Positions 1-11,150 of a DNA stretch of 64,000 nt are shown in pieces. A program made the position numbers and the translations under genes. The notes beneath the pieces are model-generated. The model was not told where the DNA came from, searched no databases, and worked only from the letters and a program-made list of their open reading frames with translations. Every line of letters starts with the position of its first letter. Within the stretch, counting starts at the first letter, position 1. The DNA is from Gracilaria gracilis. Taxonomy: Eukaryota; Rhodophyta; Florideophyceae; Gracilariales; Gracilariaceae. The DNA lies in assembly GCA_030374805.1 (NCBI GenBank), contig JARGSG010000241.1, positions 124,001 to 188,000 on the forward strand, read 5' to 3'.

Positions 1-1527
1 AGTACCCCCAGTTAGCATCCAATGCCGTGAATACTGTAGCATTTCCGAGAGAATCGATGTATTCATCCATGCGTGGAATAGAGTACACGTCCTTGACGGT
101 AAGAGCGTTTAGACGACGATAGTAGATACAGAAGCGCCAGGAACCATCCGGTTTCGGAGCCAGTACCACTGGGATGCCCACGGCGAATGTGCCGGTTTTA
201 TACCTCCTGCACGGAGCATCTTGTCCACCTGAAATTGCTCTTCTTCTCTGGCCTTGGGCCCTGCCCTGTACGGATGTTGGGCTACTGGCCGAGAGTTCGG
301 AAGGAGATCAATCCGGTGTTCCGTGATATTTATCTATCCGAGAGAACCATCCCACATTGTTGTGAACTCACGAAGCATATCGCGTAGTCGTTTGCGGTGT
401 GTCTCTGGAACATGTCCGAGGTCGAGTTCTTCCAATTCCTTCACTGGGTCCAATTGGTCGTAACTCGTCGGAACGCGTGTCTTCTCTGTCTTAACAGGTT
501 GCTGACCCGAGAAACTCGGCGACGGAGACGAATGAGATTCAGACTCCTCCCCCTCCTTAGAGTGAACGATTCCGAGCACATCGGCAGCAGTCATCTTCGT
601 CGGTACCAACGCCGTTGGATGCGGCATGACCGAGCCAATTACTTGGTTTTTCACCAGATACTGGGTTGTTTTGCCTAGATTGGCTATCAACACGTAAAAC
701 GGATTATCCGGTTCCCCCTGGACCACTCCATTAGCAATGGCAAGAGAGTATTTATCATACAACCACCGCAATGGCTGGAAGATTCGTAAGCCCTGTTGAC
801 GGCAGTTCACCTGTACCCAGACTTGAGACTCTGGAGGCACGAGTGTCGCGGAGGCAACACGAAGCTTCGTAGATTCCCGAGAACTCGGTGGTGCTTTTTG
901 CGCCGCAGGTAGAGGCACATGCTTCTTGGAGGCATGCCTCAAGGCACGACGAATTATCGGCACGGACGAACCATCTTCCATTTCAACACGCCTCTGGCGG
1001 GGCCTAATGGCATCGACAAAGCGGTCGCAAAAGTCACAACCCAAAATGACTGGGGCGGCCAGGGACCGACAAACGACAAAGTCGAGCTTCACCACGCATG
1101 AGCCCAAGCGGATTACCAACTCGATGTATTCTACCGTTGACAACGGGTTGTTATTCGCGTCAGCGACGTCAGGAGTGTCGCCACAGCGAATGTGTGACCG
1201 CAAGGCGGGTGGCAATGCTGTCTCAACAATGAAGTTCGGACCTGCGCCTGTATCTAATACAGTGAGATAATGCAACATAAACTGGGGTGAAAGGCCAAAT
1301 TCGACATAGACCTTGTAATTGCGTTTGGCCATCACCATAACTCTATCCGGTAACCGGTTATTTCTTACCCGTATCCACGGTCGACGAAGAACACCAAGGT
1401 GATCTGGGTTCACGTCTTCGACGTCCTGTTTCCTCGAGAGAATTCGGACCTGGGAGCGAGGTAGGGACGCCTCGGGCGCCTTCAGCCTCAACTCTGAGGG
1501 TGCCTCTCCAAGAGAGGAGACTCCCAC
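1..1527 (-). pseudogene. G1 pol fragment: aspartic protease and RT start
   Basis: The open part (334-1527) holds a retroviral-type aspartic protease with the active-site triplet in VLDTGAGPNF, in a domain that aligns with G2 46667-47878. A TAG at 334-336 interrupts the frame just after FTTMWDGSLG. The DNA to the left (1-333) still encodes recognisable RT N-terminal sequence matching G2 46320-46640, but the frame is disturbed. The gag-pol boundary here reads TAATTG, where G2 has TAATG, so the pol ATG seen in G2 is absent in this copy. Confidence 0.8.
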
Positions 1528-1529
1528 AA

Positions 1530-3653
1530 TTACTTTTTCTGAGCAGATTCCGCCTGACGCGTGTGCTCAGTGTTCTGAACCATTGATGCCTGGACACCGG
1601 CGGCAGAAGCGTCCGTAGTAGCGGTTGAATTTCCCTCGAGAGGGGCACGGGGGTGAGAGGTCACCATGTTCTGGGCGATCGGAGCTGCAATTGTGCGTGG
1701 AATATCCATCTTCGCGCGGATGTACGATGCCATCGGAACGGAGGCCTTCTCTTCAGGGGAGAGGGCTTCGTAGTTGGCAATGACTTGTTCCCATTCACGC
1801 GTGGTTAAAACGGACTGCGGAGAAGTATGCCCTCGCGTATAGCAGAGGTGACAGATCAATCCAACAATGGCATTGACGTTCCGAGTATTCGAGAATCGCA
1901 CCGCTGGGCGGGAAACGTGCCAGCCAGGCCGTGAAGCCCGGGTTCCACCGTTCTCATATGACAGTCGAGGCGGTCAAACTCGGTTCAAATCTGCATACAG
2001 CAGTGTATTGTCCGGAGCCGTTTGAAACGAGGCATCCGTGGTTGAGGGAAGCTCCGTTGTCCGGATTGAAAGCACGTCGCTACGGGCAAAGTGCACCTGA
2101 TCATACTCCTTATTGGAGTGTTCCTCAGCCAGCATTGACGCAGACGGGGTTCCCGATTCCAACATCAACGCTTTAGCGGACTTCAACCGGGTACCCGGGA
2201 CTCGTGCACGTAGCGCATCGCCTTCGGCGCGTGCATACTGCACCAGTTCCAAGTACGTAGTATTACGGTTCTCTTCACGGCGACGGGCCACTAGGGTCCG
2301 TATAGCCGGGTCTAGTCCATCAACGAACATGGTACAACGCTCTTGAGCGGAATTAACATTGCCACAACGGTGAAAGGCCTTATTAAGGCGCACCGAGTAA
2401 TCGGTTTCCGTTTCGCCAGGGCGTTGTTTGGTGTCTCTTAGAGCGAAGATAGCCGACTGGATGGCGGTACCAGTGGCATAGGACCTCATTAGATACTGAA
2501 CTGCTTCAGGCCAGCAAGTAAACCCTCCTTCAGAGGCGCGCGATGAACCTCTTACAGAGTTGTACTGATCTTCCGCAAGTCCGCGTAGAAAATAGGGCAG
2601 CGCGACAAACGTCTGTGCTTCATTCCTCCCAAGGATGTCGGCTTCCGCTACAAAGCGTGATAAGAAATCCAACACCAAGATAGGATCATTGCCTGTAAAC
2701 AGTTGATTACGGAGCGACAGCTGCATCCGTTTGATACAGTTTTTAACCTTTCCCGTCCCACGGGGAGTTCTATCCAATGAGGAGTCCTCAAAACGGTAAA
2801 ACTGGTATGACAACAGCTTCTTGTAGAGCAGGTTGGTAGGCTTCAACTCCTTTAATCCGGAGTGCTTCCTTCCCTTCGAGCGGGCGCGTATCACACCTTG
2901 GGTGGCTGATGACCGCTTTGAGAGTGGCGAACGCTCACGAGGGGCTTCTTCTACTGACGAGTCGGACGAATCAGACCCGGTTGACCGGCGTGAAGAAAGA
3001 GAAGATGCTGACGAATCAGAGTCGTAGTTCTTCCGCTCTTTGCGTGCTTTGGATCCACTGACCTTCTTGTCACGGTGTGAAACAGCAACCGGCTAAGCCG
3101 TGCGATTGGCTCCAACTAGGACAGTTTGTCCCACCGTTTCGAAACGGGTGCGGAGGCGATTAACCTTCTCAGCCACGTCCTTCACGAAATTAGCGGGTCC
3201 TCCGAAAGCTTCCGAGAGGGAGTTGAAATCACCACGCAATACGCGGAGATACTCAGAAATTTCCTGCAAAGCAGTGGCATCCACCATCTTTCGAAGTAGC
3301 GACAACTCCTTAGCAAGGGTAGCATGGGCAGCCCGCATAGAGCGGAACTGCTCTTCCACAGTTAAGTGGGGGGTGTCATTGACAGTAGCCCTCAGAGGTG
3401 CCTTCGGAGTGGGAGCTCCGGAAGGAACCGTACCTCCAACGATAGAGGCGGGACCAGCAACGGCAGGAGCCGGTCCATCACCTCGATGAGGGTTGATCAA
3501 TGACGTGGGCGGAAGTCGAGTGGTCTTCGGCACAGCTTCAGTAGCCGGCATCCCTTCGGTCCGGGACCGTGAACGGGTGGGGATCCGTGACGGAAGTGGC
3601 GGATCCGATCTTCCAGTCTGACTGCGTGTCTTCGGACGATCTGACAGAGTCAT
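1530..3653 (-). pseudogene. G1 gag, broken by two stops
   Basis: The likely start is the ATG at 3651-3653 (MTLSDRPKTRSQTG). One frame continues to 1530 but is cut by TAG at 3093-3095 and TGA at 1974-1976. The N-terminal half has a Pro/Thr-rich stretch, a coiled-coil-like region and a Ser/Arg-rich patch. The central capsid-like region (about 2000-2880) contains RNQLFTGNDPILVLDFLSRF and CWPEAVQYLMRSYAT. Near the C-terminus a CCHC-like knuckle reads CHLCYTRGHTSPQS, in which the last cysteine has become serine. G2 retains that cysteine. Confidence 0.8.
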
Positions 3654-3792
3654 GACAAGAACAACCGTACAACGGGATAATCGACAGCCAATTGGCTGGG
3701 ACTTCCAATGAACTTCCAAATGGAGACTTCGGCAAAAAGACTAACCTCGCCACGAGTGAATTCACGAGTGAATCTTCCGACAAAACTAGTCG

Positions 3793-3811
3793 TTTCTAAG
3801 TCGGGAGATCA
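3793..3811 (-). other. G1 primer binding site
   Basis: On the minus strand this reads TGATCTCCCGACTTAGAAA, two bases inside the LTR edge. The same site in G2 (50138-50156) reads TGGTCTCCCGACCTAGAAA. Position next to the 5' LTR and conservation between diverged copies support a tRNA primer site. The tRNA was not identified. Confidence 0.65.
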
Positions 3812-3813
3812 CT

Positions 3814-4440
3814 TGTGGAGCAACGCCTTTGGCGGGAAAAGCGCAGGCTCACGAAGACGTTCGAAATCTTCCCCTCGACAGGGAAGCACAGAGAACGGAG
3901 CACTCCGGGAATGACACAGCTAAGCCGGGTGTAAATCCGAGGTCAAACCGTCACGACAAGCGTCGGAGCGTTAGGCTGATTAGTAGTCGGTAGAGATCCA
4001 CGTGTTCACACGCTCACGAGATGAGTCCTCGAAAGAGAGTACCACGGGAACGACAAGGTGTCGAAAACGGGCCACTGAGAACAGGGCAAAAAGGCAAACC
4101 CAAAAAGGGGAGAAAGCAAACCACCAGAGTGGGGAAGAGAGAGAGAGAATAAAGCAACCCCAATACAGGGGCGAGTATATGACAATAGGTCGGAACGAGA
4201 CACACAAATAGTGGTTATACTCTGAGCGCCACAAGGGTGGGTAACTATACGTGAACAAGGCAGTCGTCACTCCACTTGGAGGTCAACAATCCGCGAAGGC
4301 GTGATAGTTAGAGCCAGAAGCCCTTGCTTGGCAAGTGGCAGTTTACTCGGGGGAGCGGTGATCAACCCTCTAAGTACTGAGCTCGGCGCACCACTGACAT
4401 TGGGTGCGCCGGGCAAAATAATCTATAAAATATCTAAGTA
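3814..4440 (-). repeat. G1 5' LTR, truncated
   Basis: It begins TGTGGAGCAACGCC on the plus strand and follows the order of short blocks seen in the other LTRs of this family (38281, 39517, 50160), such as the ACGAAGACGTTCGAAATCTT block. Similarity fades after about 4440 and the usual GGCGTTGCA end is missing. The right boundary is therefore approximate. Confidence 0.6.
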
Positions 4441-4709
4441 AATAGAGCAATGCTGGGTGCACTGCCTCTGGCATGTTCGTGCTACCCTTCTCAAAGGCTA
4501 AATTTGGGCCCTCTAACAGTAAATTTAAAACGAAAACTCTTTTGGCATCTCCATTCAATTCATAAATCTTATAGCTCGAAATAGCTCTTTGAGCTGGTTT
4601 CTATGAGGTCCCAGGCTTTGAAAACGGTCAACATCAGCCCACATCACCCCCGAACCACCGACCATCACCGACACCGCGCGCCATCGGCGCCAGGGGTAAA
4701 TTTGGGCCG

Positions 4710-6785
4710 TCAAGAGCTTTCTACTCCCAGGTCAATGGCATCATTAACTGCCTCAAAGACCAACTCTGCGGCCAACTGATATGTAGATAAAGGTGCTTTC
4801 CTCATGCCTTCTTGTCCGCATACCCACACAACCGCTTCGGAACGCCGTAACTTTGCCACTTTTCGTCCAAAGGCCCTGGCTTTCTGTCTCATCTTTTTTA
4901 CGCGCTGCTTCTCTGTTGCCACTAGATGCTTCTGATCACGACGGTGCACGGCCTCCAAAAGTTTCTTCTCCCGCGCAGCAAGCTTTTCCTTGCGCTTCCG
5001 CTCTCTCTCTGTCGCCCGTTTTTCTGCCGCAGCTTCAGCTTCTTCGCGTGCCAGCTGACGTTGCATACTTTTATTGGCTTTCTCCAGACGACGTTCATTT
5101 TCAACAGCTTTGCGACGCTCCTCATCTTCCTTCCTCCGCTTTATCTCCTCTCCGTGTGTGACCCATGCGGCTGGCGCTCCCGCGTCATAGAGCACACGGG
5201 TTCTGAGAGTCTCTGTTCGCTTCATTGCTACGTTTCTCTTTCCGTTAATCTTCTCCATAAGAATATTGTTAACGGTTTCTTCCTTCTTTAGAAGAATTTG
5301 GATCTCTTTTATCTTGAAGGACACTCCGTTTCTGCTGGATAGTATGTTCATCATCTGGTTAAAAACATTATGGTCACTTCGTCTCTGGCGGACACACGGC
5401 AATCTCGAGGCGATGGACATATCGCCTAGTCTATCTTCTTCTTTCTCGACCTGTTCACGCTGCTCATCTTTAAAAGTCCTGTATCTCTCCGCGAAATTCC
5501 TTTTGAAAGGAAAGGTACCCGTCACTTTGAAGGAGGCCTGTATGACCTCGGGAGTAATGTGCTTCCAAGCGTAAACGGCACACGCCAGGTTAAAATTGAC
5601 CCTGGTGGCATCCACACATCCTTGACGGAAGAACTCGTCCCGCACCTCTCGCATCAGCTCGTGGAACCGTTTGTTAATAAGCTGATCGCACGGCTGCAGT
5701 ATGTGGGATGTGTTAGCAGCGTTAATGAGGGCTTCCATAAGGTTCTCAGAACAAAAGTCAATCCAATCTGGGTGCTTCCTGGAAGAATGACGGTCCAAGA
5801 AAAGCAGGAACGACTCTCCGAGCCTGGTATAACGTGTGGCAGTGTCATGGAGGTGGCAAACGAATGCCGATAGAATTGGACCTTCCATAGACCCGTTTTC
5901 TGTGACCTTCACGCAAGCGTTTAAGGGGAACCAATTCGGTTCCGTGAACCGCCTAATAATTCCCGACGGGGCTTGTAAAAACCGTCCTTGCACTGGAGCA
6001 AACCAGTCAGTATTCTTCCGAACCCCGGCTACTATAAAGAATGGAGGCGTCAAAACTCCTGCTGCGGAAGCTGCAATTACGGCGGTTATATGCTTACTGA
6101 CACCGTATGTAGACTGCACCGCTTGATATCCTCCACTCTTAGTTTCAGAAGAGGTGAATGCCTTTTCCCACTTTCCTAATGTGCAGTCGACAGCGGTTTC
6201 GTCAAGGTTCCAAACACGGTTTGCGTCCAATAATATGCCCGGGTGCATGCGCTGAATCTCATCAAGAGCGGCGAAAAATGTGTCGATGTGATCGTAAGAC
6301 TCAGCTGCGAGTTTGGCGTGCTCTGTGTTTTCGATTCGCTTATACGATATGTCCGAATGTTGTGCACGATATGTTCGTACTGCTTCGTCACTTGGAATGC
6401 CATGTGTTTATCCACTACGGTCATCTGCAGCTATTCGGGACAGAACATGTTTAAAGGTGCTGTTGTTAACTGCAAAACCACGTTGGGACGCAAGTTTGAG
6501 TCTCTCGTTGATAAGCTGGGCCTCTTCTGTGTTGATTACGCGAGGCCGACCGGGTGTGATAGTGTTGCTCGTCAGGTGCTGCAGTTTTGAGTCATCACTA
6601 CTCTTGAGACAGTTTTTGAGTCTCTGAACAGTGCTACGGGTGACTCCCGTTGTTCGTGCAACGCTGCGGACCGTATGATGTTCCCGAAGTAGCTGTACGG
6701 CGAGAAGCCGTTGCTCGCGTTGTTCGGAAAGGCGGGCAGACCTTTTCTTGTGATCTGCTGCCTGTCGGCGCATTGAGGGGGGCAT
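4710..6785 (-). pseudogene. Pogo-like (DDE_1) transposase P1, one nonsense codon
   Basis: One frame of about 690 codons runs from 6785 to 4710, interrupted only by TAA at 6408-6410. Coding-like sequence continues on both sides of that stop. The N-terminal part (6408-6785) has a helix-turn-helix region followed by a GRPRVI linker. The catalytic part has three acidic motifs in order: NLDETAV, LFLDRHSS and HILQPCD, the DDD pattern of pogo/Tigger transposases. The C-terminal 150 residues are a Lys/Glu/Arg-rich coiled coil. The second motif has Arg where relatives usually have Gly (LDGHSS). No terminal inverted repeats were found by eye. Confidence 0.8.
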
Positions 6786-7428
6786 GATGCTTTTCTAAGC
6801 AGATCTGGGTGTTTGGCCGAGTTTGTGGCTCTCAGGTTCTCTTGAGACATCCCAGAGACCCGAAATGCACCACTTTTCTCTACTCGCAATAAAGCGGGAG
6901 CTGTGGAATGACTTCTACACCGCAGGGAGGGGTCCATGCACGGTGTTTCGGTCTGCAATAATACTGGCGGGAAACTGTCTCAAATATCCCCTTGTCCAAA
7001 ATAAAGCCTTTGGGAAGGGTACACGTGTGCTATTCACACCCGCTAAGCGGCGCCTCGAGCCGTGCAATCCACTTGTACATGTGTGGAAATACTTCAGCGA
7101 GGCGACACGCTAATAGCGGTGTGGCTCATATATATCTACTAACGCGTGAGGCGGAAATTAACTAACTGCCTCAAATCGCCTCCAAGAAGTGTTGTCATTC
7201 AACAGTTGGGTAGAGCAAACCGTGGAAAAGCGTACGCAGACGAAGGAGAGCATCTGAAAGATTCCAACAGAGCAGTTAGACAGAACAACCATTAGTCGGG
7301 GTGCTCCAGCAAAGTATTTACCTATGGTGATCTTCTTGAGGGCCGGAAGCAGGCATAAATAGCGGCTGTTAAGGAGAAGGCCGAGAAAAAAAACAAAACA
7401 GGAGGCATCGAAGAAGAGGAAACGCGAT
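6786..7428. other. No gene seen; probable transposon flank
   Basis: Only short overlapping ORFs without recognisable motifs occur here. The stretch lies upstream of the P1 transposase and probably includes its 5' untranslated part and terminus, but no inverted repeat partner was found near 4440-4700. Confidence 0.4.
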
Positions 7429-8161
7429 ATGAAAGAAAGCGAATAGAAAAAAAGCAGAAGCGATTCGTAATCGGGCAGAGAAGGCAAAGAAGAGAGCACT
7501 ACTTGCTGCTGAGAAGAAAAAACAAGCCGCGAAGAAGAAGAAAGAACAAACACGCAAGCGCTTGAACTTCACCGCCATCAAGAAAGAAAAAATATCCAGG
7601 AAGCAAGCAACAACTATTCACAGACGTAGCGCATCCGTTTTCAGACAAAATGAAGCTGATTCTGAAGAAAAAAGCAAAGGAAAAGAACAGAGGTTGTCAG
7701 ATAATGCTAAGAGTGTTGTGCTCTTTAACCAAGGAGAAATACGTTCGATTCGTGGCGAAGTACGTTTTGCTGTGTTTTTTCCTCTTGCCGGCTCGTTTTG
7801 TAAGAAAAAACTAACGGCGAGAAATCAAATTGTTGAGTCGGATGGTAATGGTTCTAGCGCTAGTGAGAAAAGGACCTTTGCCGAACGTCTTGGTATTGTC
7901 GGTCCAAAGAGTGAAAGCGGGGATAAGAATGAAGTTGCACATAGCTTGTTGACGCTTTCAGAAGCTGAGAAGAATCTGTTGCGGACTCATCGTATCGTGT
8001 ACAAGGACTCTGTTGGAGATCAAACGGTTCTGAATGAACCAGGATGGAAGTGTTACACTCTTGTTCCAAACAATTCAGGTGTTCCAATTTACCCTGGAAT
8101 CCATGGATCTGACACTCATATGGACGGAGCAGATAAGAGCGACGTCGCTCGCTTGGTTTGA
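7429..8161 (+). pseudogene. Lys-rich relic, possibly a transposase C-terminus
   Basis: After a TGA near 7428 the frame is open to 8161, with no convincing ATG. The first 60 codons are dominated by Lys, Arg, Ala and Glu (for example KKRALLAAEKKKQAAKKKKE), resembling the coiled-coil tail of P1. The remainder (for example LLTLSEAEKNLLRTHRIVYK) was not recognised. A relic of a P1-related transposase is the simplest reading, but an unrelated host fragment is possible. Confidence 0.3.
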
Positions 8162-8402
8162 GGCGGTAGGCTTCCACGCTTGGCATGCATGAAGGACAAG
8201 CATAGAGCTCTCATTGGAGCAGAATTGCATTTAAAATAAACCATGTGAGGCTGTTACGGCCGTTCGATCTGAAAGGTGTTTCACTTTGCCCTGCCCAGGA
8301 AGGTATGTCTCTCTTCACGTGCACATGGAGGCACATGACTCAATATGATCCCTGCGTGTTCAAAAACCAGAAACGAAGATAATAACAGATCCGATCACAT
8401 GC
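8162..8402. other. 5' flank of the ANK-TIR gene
   Basis: Short intergenic stretch with no clear TATA box. An in-frame TGA at 8346-8348 bounds the ANK-TIR reading frame upstream of its ATG at 8403. Confidence 0.4.
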
Positions 8403-8561
8403 ATGGAGGCGAAGATGGGCGATCTCAATACGCTGCGCACGGCTGCCAGAAGAGGAGATTTGAGCGGAATATTGTCATCACTCGGCGGTGAAGTAAACAG
8501 AAAAGATGAAAACGGATTGAGTGCGTTGCACTTGATCGCTGCCTTTGGACATGTGGCGGTA

Positions 8562-8587
8562 TCGTAGGGTTGCACAAATATGAATCA
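8562..8587 (+). repeat. P2 left terminal inverted repeat
   Basis: It begins TCGTAGGGTTGCAC and includes AATATGAATCA. It pairs imperfectly with the reverse complement of 10770-10794. Confidence 0.75.
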
Positions 8588-8838
8588 GTACAAAAACATG
8601 AATCAGAACTACAATTAAAACTGAAAGGATTTCTCTAATTCCGGTAGCCCTCGAATCTAAATGGTTCCATAAAGCGAAAACCAATCCTTCAATTTAAAAA
8701 AGAATCTGTGCAACCGAAAGAGCGCGCTTTTTTCCACCGAGGCACTTAAACTCGACCACTCTCCTCCAAGGAGCATCCACCCCGCCATCAAACGGCCTTG
8801 AGACCTTTGCTATCCAATCCTCGTACCGGACCATTGTC

Positions 8839-10536
8839 ATGGTCTCAAAACGAATTGTGGCCCCGCAAAGACGACGAGAGATTCGGCCCGTGCATATTGC
8901 CATCCAAGCCCACGTCAGCAACGGCACGTCGATCCGCAAGTGTGCAAAGACCCACAATGTTTCCTACTCTTCTCTGTGGCGTGCACTAAACCACAATACG
9001 ACCCCGCTGCCCCGTGGCAGACCTCCAATCTTTTCCAAGGAGGAGGAGCAGCTGCTCGTCGACAGCGCTCTCTACTTCTCTTTACATGGCACACCGCTCT
9101 CCCGCGAATGCATGAAAGATTTGATTCACACATTTGTAATCTCTTTACCGCCCCAGCGACAACAGAGAATACCATTCAGCGGTGGGCGTCCCGGGGATGG
9201 CTTTCTGCGAGGGTTCATTTGCAGACACACCGGTTTAACTCTCAGACGCCGTTGCAGTCTGGAGAAGGCTAGGCAGCTGGCAATGTCCCCAACCAACTTG
9301 GCCTCCTACTACGCCAGACTCCACCAAGCGTACCGTGAGTTCAAAATTCACAATCCAGAGCAGGTGTTCAATATAGATGAGAGTGGATTCTCTACACGCA
9401 CTGCTTCGAGAGCCCGTTCAAAGGCTCTGTTTGACTCGTCAGCAAGAAGCAATTCAACGGAGTTGAAGTGGAAGGCTAACGCGGAACACGTTACAGTGAT
9501 GCCTGTTGTTTCTGAAGATGGACGTTCGTGGCGTCCTTTAGTCGTGCTACCTGGAAAGCATTCAAAGTATCGCACACGGTCAGATGGATCTCGGGAAACG
9601 CCTGCCGCCTTCCTTTCTCCCAATGCGTATTGTGTGTATCGGGAGAAAGCCGGAGTAAATTCGGAGATATTCTATCAATGGGCTTTGAAGTTTGTAGAAG
9701 AAACCGAAGATCTCGGAAAAAAGCACCGCCATATTGTGTTGACCATGGATGCCTATGGAGCGCATTGCACGTACCGTGTATTGAAACTTTTCAGGGAGAG
9801 TCGCATCGTCGCCGTCGGTCTTCCGGCGCATTCGAGTCACAGCACCCAAGTCCTTGACTACTCTGTCTTCTCTCCCTTTAAGACCTCGTTCAGGAACATG
9901 CTAAACCGTGGAGCATACACAGGGTGTAATACACAGGTGAACGATATATACACGGTGTGCAAGATGCTCAACAGATGTTATTATGACGCAGTGCGGTGTG
10001 AGAATATTGTAAGTGGTTTTGTGGCGTGCGGTGTGTGGCACCGTAAGACGCAGTCGGCGGACGCCTCTGTCATTCGGCAGTCTGATGTGACAAACTGGGA
10101 AGGAGCAACTTTCCAAGAAGCTGCCTATAGGACGTACAAAGACTGGGTGGAAGCATTCAAAACTGGTCGTAACTTGCTTTGCAGTGATGGTGAAATCATT
10201 CGGACCGGAACGCTTAGGACGACCAGCGGCGCATTGCTGACTAATAAAGACGTGCTATCTCAGTTGTGTAGACGCGATGAGGGGAGGCGGGAAGCCGCTG
10301 AGCTTTGTAACGCTCGGGTAGCAGAGGCCACAGCTCGAAGAGCCGCACGGGCAGCGGAAGCGGCTTAAAAGCAGCGCCAGAAGGAGGCGGAAGAGGAGCG
10401 CAGGCGTCTGCACTTTCTGTGGTTATCAGAGCGTCCTGTGCGGGGCCTTGCTTTGGCTAGCTCCAGGACCGCAAGGCGGCGCAGAGCTCGGCTACGGGCT
10501 GTGAATGGAGACCGGGCAATCGAGAGGACTCACTAA
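8839..10536 (+). pseudogene. P2 transposase (pogo-like, DDE_1), nonsense near the C-terminus
   Basis: The ATG at 8839 opens a frame of 509 codons ending at TAA 10366-10368. The same frame continues another 55 codons (KQRQKEAEEERRR onward) to TAA 10534-10536, so the original protein was probably about 565 residues. An N-terminal helix-turn-helix (IRKCAKTHNVSYSSLWRAL) and a GRPPIF linker are followed by the three catalytic motifs FNIDESGF, LTMDAYGAH and STQVLDYSVF. The C-terminal tail is Ala/Arg/Glu-rich. The early stop removes only the tail, so activity may persist. Confidence 0.85.
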
Positions 10537-10769
10537 AATGGTCTATTTTTGATTAAATTTGGATCAAAATGTGATTCAGAATTAGGCCGTACAAAAGCTA
10601 TTTAAGGCTACCTGACACTGCACTTTCACGTCCATTTGATGGCTTTCGGTGACAGTTATGTCTCAAATAAACCACAGATTTGAGACAAGTGGTAGATAGA
10701 GAGGCTATTGTTAAAGTTTGGCGAGAATTAGAGAAGTTTTTGGTATATTTCTCGATAATTCTTAGTTTT

Positions 10770-10794
10770 TGATTCATATTAAGGTACACTCTGA
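10770..10794 (-). repeat. P2 right terminal inverted repeat
   Basis: The reverse complement begins TCAGAGTGTACC and includes the same 11-bp core AATATGAATCA as the left end. Confidence 0.75.
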
Positions 10795-10952
10795 TAGTGC
10801 ATGAGCTATTGGCCCGCGGTTCGAACGTACACAGCAAAGACAACTCTGGCCAAGCTGCGTTGCACATCACCGCTTCGTGCGGTCGCGAGAAAGTAATGGT
10901 GGCGCTGCTCGAGCACGACGCGAACGTGAACTGCAGAACTAACAATGGTATG

Positions 10953-11150
10953 ACTGCGTTGCATATCGCCGCGGCAGTAGGGAACACGCAAACGGTGGCG
11001 GAACTGTTGTCGAACGGCGCCGACGCGAACAGCAGACTCAAAGACGGCTGGACTGCGTTGCATATCGCCGCGGCAGTAGGGAACACGCAAACGGTGGCGG
11101 AACTGTTGTCGAACGGCGCCGACGCGAACAGCAGACTCAAAGACGGCTGG
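10953..11150 (+). repeat. Perfect 99-bp tandem duplication (one ankyrin repeat)
   Basis: Two successive 99-bp units, 10953-11051 and 11052-11150, are identical and each encodes one whole 33-residue ankyrin repeat. Neighbouring repeats differ at many positions, so this unit was duplicated or converted recently. Confidence 0.9.

Larger units (their letters stand above)
1..4440 (-). mobile_element. Ty3/Gypsy retrotransposon G1, 5' part, decayed
   Basis: The element reads right to left: LTR remnant, primer binding site, gag, then protease and the start of reverse transcriptase, which runs off the left window edge. It is collinear with G2 (39517-50949) and its proteins are recognisably similar along their length. 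In-frame stops in gag (3093, 1974) and at the protease-RT junction (334) show that it is not autonomous. The right end of the LTR can no longer be matched beyond about 4440, where a pogo-like transposon region begins. The family assignment rests on order (gag, PR, RT) and on motifs in G2. Confidence 0.85.
8562..10794 (+). mobile_element. Pogo-like DNA transposon P2 with TA duplication
   Basis: The 2233-bp element is bounded by TA at 8560-8561 and TA at 10795-10796, the target duplication typical of Tc1/mariner/pogo elements. Its ends form imperfect inverted repeats of about 25 bp that start TC and share the perfect core AATATGAATCA. Removing the element with one TA joins GTA to GTG in frame inside an ankyrin repeat (GHVAV then VHELLARG), which fixes both borders. 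It carries one transposase gene. Confidence 0.9.
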
